Positions 1 through 9,800 of a DNA stretch of 15,115 nt are shown piece after piece. Below the pieces are notes generated by a model that was given only the letters and a program-made list of their open reading frames with translations, searched no databases and was not told the origin of the DNA. The translations under genes and the position numbers were made by a program. The DNA lies in the NCBI GenBank assembly GCA_046704785.1, contig JBJKRF010000006.1, positions 1 through 15,115 on the forward strand. The letters are read 5' to 3'. The DNA is from JBJKRF01 sp046704785 (GTDB lineage: Bacteria > Chloroflexota > Anaerolineae > Anaerolineales > Villigracilaceae). Numbering within the stretch: the stretch's first letter is position 1; every line of letters begins with the position of its first letter.

Positions 1-20
1 CGCTGGTTCTTTTTGAACAT
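1..20 (-). CDS. 5' end of an outward-facing gene (MFKKNQ...), partial
   Basis: On the - strand an ATG at 18-20 opens the residues MFKKNQ and runs off the window. A GGAG sits six bases upstream of the ATG, and a consensus TATAAT box lies 30 bases upstream. The same start occurs at the right end of the window. Six residues do not allow a product call. A transposase of a repeated element is an inference from its position inside an inverted repeat; two recently duplicated chromosomal genes are equally possible. Confidence 0.4.
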
Positions 21-127
21 GGGTTTCTCCGCTTAGGTTGGTTTGCTCTGATTATATTAAACTCCTCCCCTTTTGAGGAGGGTGCAATTTGGAGGAGCTT
101 TGTCCTATCCTTTTTGCAGTGGAGTCA
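8..127. repeat. left arm of a 120-bp perfect inverted repeat
   Basis: Every base of this stretch is the reverse complement of the last 120 bases of the window; paired coordinates sum to 15123. The match stops abruptly at 127 (next base G here, T on the partner). Read on the - strand it holds, from the inner edge outward, a C/T-rich and G/A-rich hairpin segment (62-80), a TATAAT box, a GGAG ribosome binding site and the start of an outward reading frame. This is what the end of a multicopy mobile element would look like, with a gene start about 107 bp from the element end. No family could be named from the end sequence. The outer limit may lie beyond the window. Confidence 0.95.
51..56 (-). 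promoter_or_regulatory. consensus -10 box of the left outward gene
   Basis: The - strand reads TATAAT here, a perfect -10 hexamer, 30 bases upstream of the ATG at 18-20. No good TTGACA-like hexamer sits at 16-18 bp spacing; the position is occupied by TCCTCA. The promoter is therefore only partly supported. Confidence 0.4.
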
Positions 128-128
128 G

Positions 129-137
129 TGTTACAAT
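129..137 (+). promoter_or_regulatory. extended -10 promoter candidate for the solute-binding protein and pbpC
   Basis: TGTTACAAT fits an extended -10 element (TG, one base, then TACAAT, five of six matches to TATAAT). Extended -10 promoters do not need a strong -35, and none is seen. It starts two bases inside the left repeat edge, so the promoter core is unique sequence while its upstream DNA belongs to the repeat. A start near 144 would leave a leader of about 26 nt before the ATG at 170. Confidence 0.4.
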
Positions 138-169
138 AAAAGGCGAAATTGTCCAAGGAGACCACCTGA

Positions 170-1357
170 ATGGCTGAGATTGAATTCTCGGTAATGGAAA
201 ACGCTGTAGGAGACTCGAATAAATTACTTCCATTGCTGAGGGTCTTTGAACAACAATACAATATCCACGTCAATCTGACAGGGATTACCTGGATGCAAGG
301 GTGGGCCGAAATTGCCAAGTTCGGAATTTACGGCCACGGGCCGGATGTTTCTGCTATCGGGACAACGTGGGTTGGCAGCCTGGCCTCGATGCACGCTTTA
401 CGTCCCTTTACGTCCCAGGAGGTGCTCGCGCTGGGCGGCGAGAATGCCTTTTTCGAGCCTTCGTGGCGGTCCGGATTTTTACCGGACGATCCAACGCCCT
501 GGGCCATTCCTTGGCTGGCCGATGTAATGGTATTCTATTACTGGCGGGATCTGCTGGAAAAGGGCAGTGTCAAGGACGTGCAAAAAGCGCTTTCGACTCC
601 GGAAGCGTTGTCCGCCACACTGGAAAAACTGCAAAAAAACGGCATCAAGCATCCGATGAGTCTCACGACCAACGTAATGTCGATGTCCGTACACGAAGCC
701 GCTCATTGGATTTGGAGCGCCGGCGGCGACTTTATGAGCCCGGATTTCAAACGAGCGATCCTCAACCAGCCGGAAGCGATCAAAGGCTTGCAAAACTACT
801 TCAGCCTGAAACCATACTTACCCGACGAATCGTTAAACATGTTAGGTGCAGGAGACCTGTTCCGCGACCGCAAAGCCGCCATCATGTTGGGGGGACCCTG
901 GTTCGGAATTGCCGGTCGCCAGCAGAATCCGGAGTGGAACGAAACCATGGGCGTGGTCGAGATTCCCGGCACCGCCTATGTCGGTGGAACAGATTTCGTC
1001 ATCTGGCAGTACTCTCCCTACGCCCGCGAAGCCTTCGAACTGGTATGCTTTTTATCCTCCCAGCCTACCCGGATTCCCGGCAGCCCGCATGAAGACCAAC
1101 TCCCCACACGACGTGACGCGCTCTACATGCCGTCAGCGGAGAGCGATCCGTTCCACCGCGCCCTCTTGAAGGACCTGCAAACAGGCCGCAGCTTCCCAAC
1201 CGCCCGTCTATGGGGTGCCGTCGAAGACAAATTGATCGTCGAAATCGGCAACATCTGGAAAGAGTTATTCAACAATCCAGACCAGGACCTCGACGCCTGC
1301 CTGCACAGGCACTTTGATCCACTGACGGACCGCCTAAATATGGTGTTGGGGAATTAA
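170..1357 (+). CDS. solute-binding-protein-like protein without signal peptide
   Basis: This 395-residue protein resembles the extracellular solute-binding component of carbohydrate ABC transporters (SBP family 1). It shows an N-terminal lobe with GHGPDVSAIGTTW (residues 56-68), an aromatic-rich hinge stretch WAIPWLADVMVFYYW (111-125), and the later GGPWFGIAG and WSAGGDF segments typical of the fold. The start is well fixed: AAGGAG at 155-160 is nine bases before the ATG, and an in-frame TGA directly precedes it. No hydrophobic leader or lipobox is present, so as annotated it would stay in the cytoplasm, which is unusual for the family. No permease or ATPase gene is nearby. It lies 40 bp upstream of pbpC and is probably co-transcribed with it. 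It may be a cytoplasmic ligand sensor (inference), or the product of a gene that lost its export signal. Confidence 0.75.
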   Translation: MAEIEFSVMENAVGDSNKLLPLLRVFEQQYNIHVNLTGITWMQGWAEIAKFGIYGHGPDVSAIGTTWVGSLASMHALRPFTSQEVLALGGENAFFEPSWRSGFLPDDPTPWAIPWLADVMVFYYWRDLLEKGSVKDVQKALSTPEALSATLEKLQKNGIKHPMSLTTNVMSMSVHEAAHWIWSAGGDFMSPDFKRAILNQPEAIKGLQNYFSLKPYLPDESLNMLGAGDLFRDRKAAIMLGGPWFGIAGRQQNPEWNETMGVVEIPGTAYVGGTDFVIWQYSPYAREAFELVCFLSSQPTRIPGSPHEDQLPTRRDALYMPSAESDPFHRALLKDLQTGRSFPTARLWGAVEDKLIVEIGNIWKELFNNPDQDLDACLHRHFDPLTDRLNMVLGN

Positions 1358-1397
1358 TCGAAAAAAAGCCGGCAGCAACTTTGGATAAGGAGGGATT

Positions 1398-3884
1398 GTG
1401 AGAAAACGGATTCCTCCTTTACACAAACTGTCCAAGAAAAAACTCGGGGGAAGCGTCTTGCTCCTCGTCATTGCGACGCTGGCGGGCATTGCCTATTTCA
1501 CGTTCAACGATCTCCCCTCTCTCGATTCGCTCTCAGAACACCTCAACCAACCCAGCATCCATATCACCGACCGCAACGGTCGCCTGCTCTACGACATTCT
1601 GCCGGAGCAAGGCGGACGCCACGCCGTGCTCTCCGCTGATGACCTCCCAAAATGTATGAAAGAGGCCACAATTGCCGTGGAAGACAAGACCTTTTACAGC
1701 AATCCCGGCATCGACCCGGCCGGGATCGTGCGTGCCTTGTGGATCGACTTACGCGGTGGGGAAGCCATTGCCGGGGGCAGCACCATCACGCAACAGGTGG
1801 CGCGCAACCTGCTGCTGAGTCCGGACGAACGCTACCAAGTGAGTCTGCGCCGCAAACTGCGTGAAGCAGTGCTGGCCTGGGAACTGACCCGCAAACTTTC
1901 CAAAGACCAGATCCTTGCGTTGTATCTCAACCAGGTCAATTATGGCGGCATGGCTTACGGTGTGGAAGCTGCCGCACAGACCTACTTCGGCAAACCGACA
2001 AGCCAGCTGCTCCTGCCCGAATGTGCACTGCTGGCGGGCCTGCCCCAGGCGCCGGGACTTTATGACCCATTCACGCATCCCGACCTGGCCAAAGGACGCC
2101 AACAGGTCGTTTTGCGGTTGATGGAGCAACAAGGCTATATCACGCACGCGCAATCCCTGGAGGCCGCCACAGCCCCATTGAGTTACAACCCGGCCCCCTA
2201 TCCGATCAACGCGCCGCATTTTATCTGGCTGGTGAAAGACCAACTCGACGCCCTGTTCACTTCAGGCAAGCTCGACCCCAGCCAGAGTCTGGTCGTGCGC
2301 ACCACACTCGACCTGAACGACCAGCGCCTTGCAGAACAAGTCGTGACGCGCCGTCTTGACGCATTCCAGCCCAAACCCGGCGCAGTCAACCATAACGTCA
2401 ACAACGCCGCCCTGGTCGTGCTCGATCCGCGCAATGGGGACATCCTGGCGCTGGTCGGCAGCGCCAATTATTTCGACGCATCCATCGACGGAGCCCTCGA
2501 CATGGCAACCTCGCCGCGCCAGACCGGTTCGGCCTTCAAGCCTTTTATCTACGCCCTGGCCCTGGACCCCAACCAGGCCACTCCCTGGACGGCGGCAACC
2601 TCCCTCCTGGATGTATCCACCACCTTCACCACGAACAACGGCAGGCCCTACACGCCGGTGGATTACGACCGGCAGGAACACGGCCCTGTCTCGGTGCGCG
2701 AAGCGCTGGCCTCCTCGCTAAATATCCCGGCGGTACGCACACTCCAAAAAGTGGGCATCCCCAATACGATCGGCCTCGCCAAACGTCTGGGAATCACCTC
2801 GCTCGACGACCCCCAAAGCTACGATCTGTCCCTGGCGTTGGGCGGCGGTCAGGTCAGCCTGCTGCAGCTCTCAACGGCCTACGCTGCGCTGGCAAACGGC
2901 GGATACGCCGTCGGGAATCGCGCCATCCTCGACATCCGCGACGCGAACGGCAACCTGCTCTACACACCCAAAAGAACGGCGCCCCTGCAAGTCTTCGACC
3001 CGCGTGTGGCCTGGCTCATCAGCGACATCTTGAGCGACGACCGCGCCCGCGCCATCGGATTTGGGCTGAACAGCACTTTGAAAATCGATCACACCGCTGC
3101 CGTTAAAACCGGCACGACCACCGATTTCCACGACAACTGGAGCATTGGCTACACGCCATACCTATTGGTCGGCGTATGGGTTGGGAACAGCAACTACGAA
3201 GCCATGGTCGACGTGAGCGGCGTGACCGGCGCAGCGCCGATCTGGAATGACACCTTGCGCGCCCTGTTACAAGGCCAACCCGACCGTCCGTTCATCCGCC
3301 CCGACGACATGATCCAGGTGCAGGTGTGTGCGCTTTCAGGACTACTGCCGACGCCGGCTTGCCCGAACACGCGCCTGGAATGGTTCATCCCCGGCACCGA
3401 ACCGACTCAACTCGACACCTACTACCGTCAGGTTTGGATCGACTCGGCAACGGGCACACTGGCCGGCGATCAGACGCCGCCCGGGCGGCGCAAGTCTACG
3501 ATCGTTTTGGATCTGCCGCTCACAGCCCAGTCCTGGGCGCGCGCGCAGGGACTGCATCTGCTGGCAGATTTACATCCGGGCGCAGACGCGACACAAGCGA
3601 ACGGCCTGACCCTGGTTTCACCCACCCCCAACACCACCTACCGCCTGACGGAGGACTTGAACCCGGCCGCCCAGCAACTGATGGTGCAAGCACTCGCCGG
3701 GCAAGACTTCGCGCAAGTCACCCTGTATGTAGATGGCAGAGCACTGCACACATTTTCGAAACCGCCCTATCAAGCCTGGTGGGCGCTCTCGGTGGGTTCT
3801 CACCGGCTTTGGGCAGAAGGAGTGAACGCGAACGGCGAGAGGGTGCAGAGCGAGACCATAACAATTACAGTCGTTGGAAATTGA
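1398..3884 (+). CDS. pbpC: penicillin-binding protein 1C (bifunctional transglycosylase/transpeptidase)
   Basis: Class A PBP of 828 residues. It polymerises glycan strands from lipid II and carries a transpeptidase-type domain, acting outside the cytoplasmic membrane. An N-terminal anchor spans about residues 16-36. The GT51 domain shows the catalytic pair E95-D96 in EDKTFYSNPG, then GGSTITQQ, RKLREA and the KDQILALYLN motif. The transpeptidase motifs are S378-A-F-K381, S440-L-N442 and K570-T-G572. The C-terminal part carries a Cys-containing segment (VCALSGLLPTPAC) and an Ig-like BiPBP_C domain, which mark the 1C subtype. The usual His of the first GT51 motif is Asn (N102). The start is GTG with AAGGAGGG just upstream (1387-1394). 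It runs tail to tail with the alpha-2-macroglobulin gene, with only 15 bp between the stops, whereas in E. coli yfhM and pbpC are adjacent on one strand. Confidence 0.93.
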   Translation: MRKRIPPLHKLSKKKLGGSVLLLVIATLAGIAYFTFNDLPSLDSLSEHLNQPSIHITDRNGRLLYDILPEQGGRHAVLSADDLPKCMKEATIAVEDKTFYSNPGIDPAGIVRALWIDLRGGEAIAGGSTITQQVARNLLLSPDERYQVSLRRKLREAVLAWELTRKLSKDQILALYLNQVNYGGMAYGVEAAAQTYFGKPTSQLLLPECALLAGLPQAPGLYDPFTHPDLAKGRQQVVLRLMEQQGYITHAQSLEAATAPLSYNPAPYPINAPHFIWLVKDQLDALFTSGKLDPSQSLVVRTTLDLNDQRLAEQVVTRRLDAFQPKPGAVNHNVNNAALVVLDPRNGDILALVGSANYFDASIDGALDMATSPRQTGSAFKPFIYALALDPNQATPWTAATSLLDVSTTFTTNNGRPYTPVDYDRQEHGPVSVREALASSLNIPAVRTLQKVGIPNTIGLAKRLGITSLDDPQSYDLSLALGGGQVSLLQLSTAYAALANGGYAVGNRAILDIRDANGNLLYTPKRTAPLQVFDPRVAWLISDILSDDRARAIGFGLNSTLKIDHTAAVKTGTTTDFHDNWSIGYTPYLLVGVWVGNSNYEAMVDVSGVTGAAPIWNDTLRALLQGQPDRPFIRPDDMIQVQVCALSGLLPTPACPNTRLEWFIPGTEPTQLDTYYRQVWIDSATGTLAGDQTPPGRRKSTIVLDLPLTAQSWARAQGLHLLADLHPGADATQANGLTLVSPTPNTTYRLTEDLNPAAQQLMVQALAGQDFAQVTLYVDGRALHTFSKPPYQAWWALSVGSHRLWAEGVNANGERVQSETITITVVGN

Positions 3885-3899
3885 TGCTCCAAAGTCGTC

Positions 3900-6800
3900 T
3901 TACGGCTTGACCACGAACTCGCTCCCGGCACCGCGCCCACCCACATCAGGGAAGTAGGACTCGGCAGCCGTGGGCGGGATGACTTTGAAATCACCGGCGG
4001 TGCTGGCACGTGCCAGGTAGGTGTAAACATAGGTGCCGGCAGGCAGGTAATCGGCCGAGAGCACCACTTTCTCATCACGCAATTCAGTATGTGTAAAGAA
4101 CCACCAGCCCCAGCCGCGCTCGTTGTAATCCTGCACCGTGTACTTCGTGGGGACCTGCGTATCGGTGACAATGGAAGCGTCAATCGCTTCGAGCCCGGCA
4201 GGCAACGGATCGCCGATGACGACGTAATGCAAGGCATCGGGCGCGACCATCGTCAGGCGGACGCGCACAAGCTGTCCGCGCTGGATTTGGGTAATGGGAG
4301 TCTTTGAATCATCCATGCTGAAATATTGGCGCGAAAGACTCATGCCCTGATCGAGCGGCTGGATGGATTCGACCGGCAGACTCGTGCTCAGATAGGCATC
4401 GTAATACAGGTTTCCGGTTCCACTGCCGCGCGTGAACACCAGGTCGTTGACCGTATCCTTCAACAGGTCTTTCATCTGCACCTGCAAGTTGACGGTATCG
4501 GTCAAATTGTCCTGCGTGACCCGTTCCTGCTTGAGCAGCGTACCGTTCAAACCGACCGCAAACTGATAATTCGATTCGTATTCCTTGGAAACCGTCAGCC
4601 AGTTCGTCAGGGCCATCAACGACCAGGCGGTCTCCTGCGTCGAATGCCAGTGCCCGCCCTGGCGATGCACCATCAACCAGCGCACGGCGTTCGCCGTGAT
4701 GGGATTCTGCGGATCGATCTGCACGAAAGTGTTCAACACGATCGCCGTAGTGCGCGTGTCGGTATTCCAGTTCCAGACATCGGGTGGGCCTTTCTCCTCC
4801 CAATGGGCGCCGGCGGCCGATTGTACGGTCGCTGCTACCAGGTCCGACATAAGCGAATCGACGCGCGTATCCTTGGCATCCAGCAGATTAATCGCCTGCG
4901 CCAGGTAAGCCTTGCCGTACAGGTCCAACGAACTGCGATGCTCGTAAATGAAGTTGGTCTGCCCGGCCTGCAAGACCTTCCCGCGCGCCAACACGTAAAG
5001 CATGAAGGCATAGCGATTGCATTGCCAGGTCGCGGCGTTTTGATACAAGTTGGGGAGATTTTCGTTCAAATACTTGACGCCGTTATCCAGCACATCCTGC
5101 GAAACCGTGTAGCCCGAATCCCTGGCTTCCATCAACCCCAACACGACATAAGCGCTGGTCTGCGAATCACTATCGGGGCCATCCCACCAACTCCAACCGC
5201 CATCCGGGTTTTGCCGGGCATAGATTTTCTGCAAAGATATACCAACCTGTTGGTTGAGATTGCGCTGCAAGCTCGCATTCGAAATGCCCGCCAGATTAAG
5301 CGCGCGCGTCGTGACCACGTTGGGCAGAAAGCTGGAGACGGTCTGTTCCATGGAGGCGTCCGGATAGTTTTCCAGGTAGGTCAGGCTGGTCTGCATCGAA
5401 GCAGCCAGTGACGGGGAGACATCGACGGAAAGCTGCGCGTCGTTGTAGTCGTACGTGCGGGGGAGTTGGATGCCCTCCGCTGCCGAGTCCGCAGACGTGA
5501 GCATCCCCGACGTACCCACGGTTTCGACCGCGCTGTAGGTATAAACCGGAAGGCCCTGCCCCGACAACGTACCCAGCGGGGGTTTGCTCGAATCGGTGTA
5601 CGGCCCGCTGACAGCCTGCGCGGTCAGGTCGACGCGCTGGACATCCGTTTTGACGTTCACGTCCCAGGTGAGATATGCCTGACTCTTCGCCGCAATCTCC
5701 ACGGACTGCGCTGCGGGCGTGACCAACGTAACGCCCTGCCCCTCAAGCGTCACCTGGGCCTTGAGCGGCGTGGCTCCGTTATTGTGGACCACCGCCCCAA
5801 TGCGCGCCTGGTCGCCGGCGACGAAAAAGCGCGGGGTCTGCAAATCGACGAAGAGCGGCTTGGTGCTAACCAGTTCGCTTGTGGCCTGACCCACATGCCC
5901 ATCGGCGGTGGCGGCGCGCGCATCGGCAACCCAGGTCGTCAGGTTCTCCGGAAGTTTGACGGTCACCTGCGCGCTGCCGTTCGAGTCCGTGGTCAGTTGG
6001 GCTCGGAAGAAAGCCGTATCCTTGAAATCCTGCCGCACGCTGATGATCCCGTAACTGGTCTCCTCGCTGCTGCCACCGCCGCCGTTGCCGCCGCCTTCGG
6101 GGACGCTCTGCCGATATTGGGCGTTGAAATCGTCAGCGTTGGCAACCAGCCCCAGCGCGGTCTGCACGCCCAGGGCCTGCACAGGATAGAAACTGTCGAG
6201 GATCTTTCCCGAATTGGACGGCGCCAGCGCCAGGGCGGCCTTGTCCACAACCGCCAGCGAGACGTCCGCCGAAACGGGCTTCCCGCTCACGTCTTTAGTC
6301 AAGACCGTATACGTGACGCTATCGCCCGGGCCGGCCGTCTGTTTATCGCTGGTGACGCTCACAGCCAGCGCCTGTTGGCTGGTATCCACGTTGAGACGCG
6401 CCATGCCGACCTTGAAATCCGGACTCCCGCCCGGCGCGTTATCCGCCCCCTGCATCACCACGACCGAAACGTAAGCGACGGGAGCCATGTCGCTGGTGAT
6501 GGGCAACTTGTAGACCGTGCTGTTCCCGGTCAGCAGGACGACGTCCTGCTTATAGATGTGTCCGCGCTCATACGTGACCAAGGCATAAACGTTCCCCTGG
6601 AACGGCTGGGCGATCAGAAGTTCAGCGGTATCGCCGGGTGAATACGTGTCTTTATCGGCCACCAGGTTGAACGTGCGGTCGTTTGTCTGCCGCCAAGCGA
6701 TGTATTGGTCGCTGGATACCCACGTATAGGTGGACGATTGCCACTGGCGCCCCTTGGAATCCCGGACTGTGACGATAGCCTTGTACACACCGCCTTCAGG

Positions 6801-9800
6801 CGGTACGAACGAGACCTGCGCCTTGCCGTCTGCGCCGGTCGTGGCCGTCTGACGGCTGATGGGAATATCCTTGACGGAGGTTACCCAACTCAACTGGCCT
6901 TGCTGGTCTTGTTTCTGCACACTGAACCACTGGCGTTCCACGAACTGGACGGTGACCCGCTGCCCGGCAATGGGGTTGGAATCCCAATCGAGCACGACCA
7001 CGTCGAAAGGCTGTTCCTGCCCCTGTTTGCCCACATAACTCAGCGAGCGGATTCCGGCATATAGTTCGCTCTGGTGTACGACGATGCTCGTCTGCCCGCT
7101 GAACTCGTCGCCGGCCACGTCCGTGACGTTGGCGTTGAAGGTCACTTGCTGATCCTGCGTGGTCTGGCCGAGGTCGACGATCTGAGTAAGGTCGAGGTGC
7201 CCGTTCGAGTCGGTCGTGGCCTGACCCTCGGCAAGCGTGCCGGCCTGTTGGGAGTCTGCCGGGGCAGTGTAGTAGATGTCGCGATCCCAGTCGGAAAAGC
7301 TAAAAGCGCTGTATTTCGGATTCGGGGCGAAGGCATAAGGCGCCGACTCCGTAAACCAATCCACCTTGGCGTTTCCAACGTCTCCGCCGGAATAGTACGT
7401 CGCATCCAGGCCGAAATCGACCTTATCCCCCGCCAGAATATCCGGTTTGTCGGCGGAGGCGTTCACCTGAAAAGTCGACTTGTGATATTGCGCCACGCGG
7501 AAGGTCAAATAGCCAAACGGATCATCTGTAGGCGACCTGCGAACCACAATCGAATAGGTGCCCAGCGCAGCGTCGTCTGCCAATTTAAGATCATCGCTGA
7601 TGCTGCCCAATTGAGAGAGCGTCAGATATTTGGCGTAAACCTGCTCGCCCATCTGGTCGATGGTCACGTAGACTTGATCTGCCTTGAGCAGGCTGTAATG
7701 CAGGTCATCGTCCTGGCGCACCAGGCCCTTGAAATAGACATCCTGCCCGGGGCGGTAGACGGGGCGGTCGGTGTAGAGATACACAAAAGGCGTTGTGGAA
7801 TTGCCGTAGTAGTTCTGCTCGATACCCAGGTCGCCGACCGACACGCCGCTGCCCCAGTCGCTTGCCACAAACGCCAGATGCCCCGATCCTTCGGCGCGCG
7901 CAAACATGGGTGCATTAACCCCGCTCATGTAAGCCAGGCCATTCCGGTCTGTATCGACCGTCTTGCCCACCGGATTCAGATCCTTGTCGTAGAATGTGAC
8001 CGGCACATTCGCCTGTGGCTTGCCGTCTTCGAGGCCAACCACCCAGGCCAGCCCTTCGGACTGCGTAGACTTAAAGGTGATGTTGTCGGTCGCAACGATG
8101 AACAGATAACCCTGGTAGAAATTATTGTTGTAATCCAGCGGCGCGGCATTGACCCCAATGAAATAGTAGCCAGGCGGAAGCGAATCCCCCTTGTGGTCTT
8201 CGAGCTTGATAATCACGTGATCGGTCTGGTTCTTTACGTTCTGCACATCCGGCTTCCACGTATTGACCGGCTGCCCTTGCGGGCTAAAATCAACCGTCGA
8301 GGCCTTGGTGCCCCCGCTTCCATTGCCGTTTAACAGGCTGCTAAACTCACCAAACGTCAGCGGATAAACCGAAATGTTAGCCGAATCCAGGTTGGTGTAT
8401 TCGAAATAGACCTCCTGAGGCCCATTCGCCCGGTAGACCAGCGGCGTCCAGGGCATGACCAGTCGCGCATACGGCGGCAGGTTGGCCGTCGTGAAATCGA
8501 TGGAAGATTCGGTGCCAATCACGTTGCCGTAAATGTCGGTCATGCCCGGCAAAATCCGCACAACGTACGACGTACCGGGGCCCAACCCATACATGCTGTA
8601 CGTCCAACTGTAGCCGTCGTAATACCACTGCGGCTCTGTTTTGGGCGCAGGCGTAATAACCACCCGACTTTTCAAACTGCTCAAGCGCATGGGCGACGCA
8701 AATTGGATGCTCAGAGAAGTGTCATAGTCGTTTGTCGGATCAGGCGGCGTAATTTTTACCACCTGCGGCAGCGGCACGGTGCTGAAATGGACCGCCAGGC
8801 CGCCCTTCAACGCGCCCCCATCGGCGGCCTGCGCCGTATCCGCGATTTTCAAGTCATAATAGCTGGCAATGGCATAACGACCGCGCGGTTGCACGGTCAG
8901 GACGGTGAAGTCATCATTCCACGAAAGATCGAGCGGAACAGAAGCCTTCGTCTCACGGTTGGCGACGCCGATGGACTTCGCCATGCTGGCAGAGTCCATC
9001 GGCTGGAGGAATGTGATCACAAATGCCTGATCCAGCAGGACGTTTGTGACGTTATCCAGGGACGGATTCTCCGGGCCATTCTTCAGCGCGAAGCTGGCGA
9101 CGGAGGGCGCACGCGTGCTGAACTGCCAGACGTACGACTTTCCCAGCGACTCCCCGCCCGTGTCTTTCAACCCCGCTCCCACCCGCACCGTGTAACGAGT
9201 TCCGCTTAACAGGGCTTCATCGGGCTGGAACACATATACCGACGAGTTGACCCACTGGCCCTGCCCGGCCACCTGCGGCGAAAGTTCGAGCGGCTGCGGC
9301 AGCCCTTTCTGGTCTTCTTTGATGGTCAACGGGACGACGGGATGATTGAAGATAACCGTGATATTGGTCTTCTGGTCGATGTCCTCGCTGTCGGACGCGG
9401 GGAAAACCTGCCCAACTTGCAGGCTCTCCACCGTGGTGAAATCCAGTTCGATGCTCTCAGGCGGCGACGTCCCATCGAGCGCAGCTGCCGACGTGGAAAA
9501 GATTCCCTGATAGGTGGAGGCGGGCTCCAGGCTGGAATCGGGCGTGAAGGTCAACGTGCGGGCGTCCAGCCAACTCACCTGACCGGCAACCGGCTTTTTA
9601 TCGGGGTCGAGGAACGAGAAAGCTTTCCCCGTTTTGGCGCGGTCCATGTCGCGGTCGAATGTAATCTGCAGCGTCGGCGACAGGTCCAGGCGCTGTCCGA
9701 CGAGGGGATTCTGTGCGATCACGTGCGGGCCAGCTTGCGGCGGCGTCACCTGGATCGAAAGCGTTTCGGTCGCCGTCGCTTGCGGGCTGGGTTGCGGCCC

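Noticed and set aside
8..127. Assigning the repeat to a named insertion sequence family
   Set aside because: Only 120 bp of end sequence and four to six residues of the gene are visible; I recognise no diagnostic terminal motif with certainty.
4326..8333. Several long open frames on the + strand opposite the macroglobulin gene (for example 4326-5411, 5466-6641, 7074-8333)
   Set aside because: They are antisense shadows of a GC-rich coding strand: no family motifs, many Arg/His/Gly runs, no consistent ribosome binding sites, and the - strand protein is clearly real.
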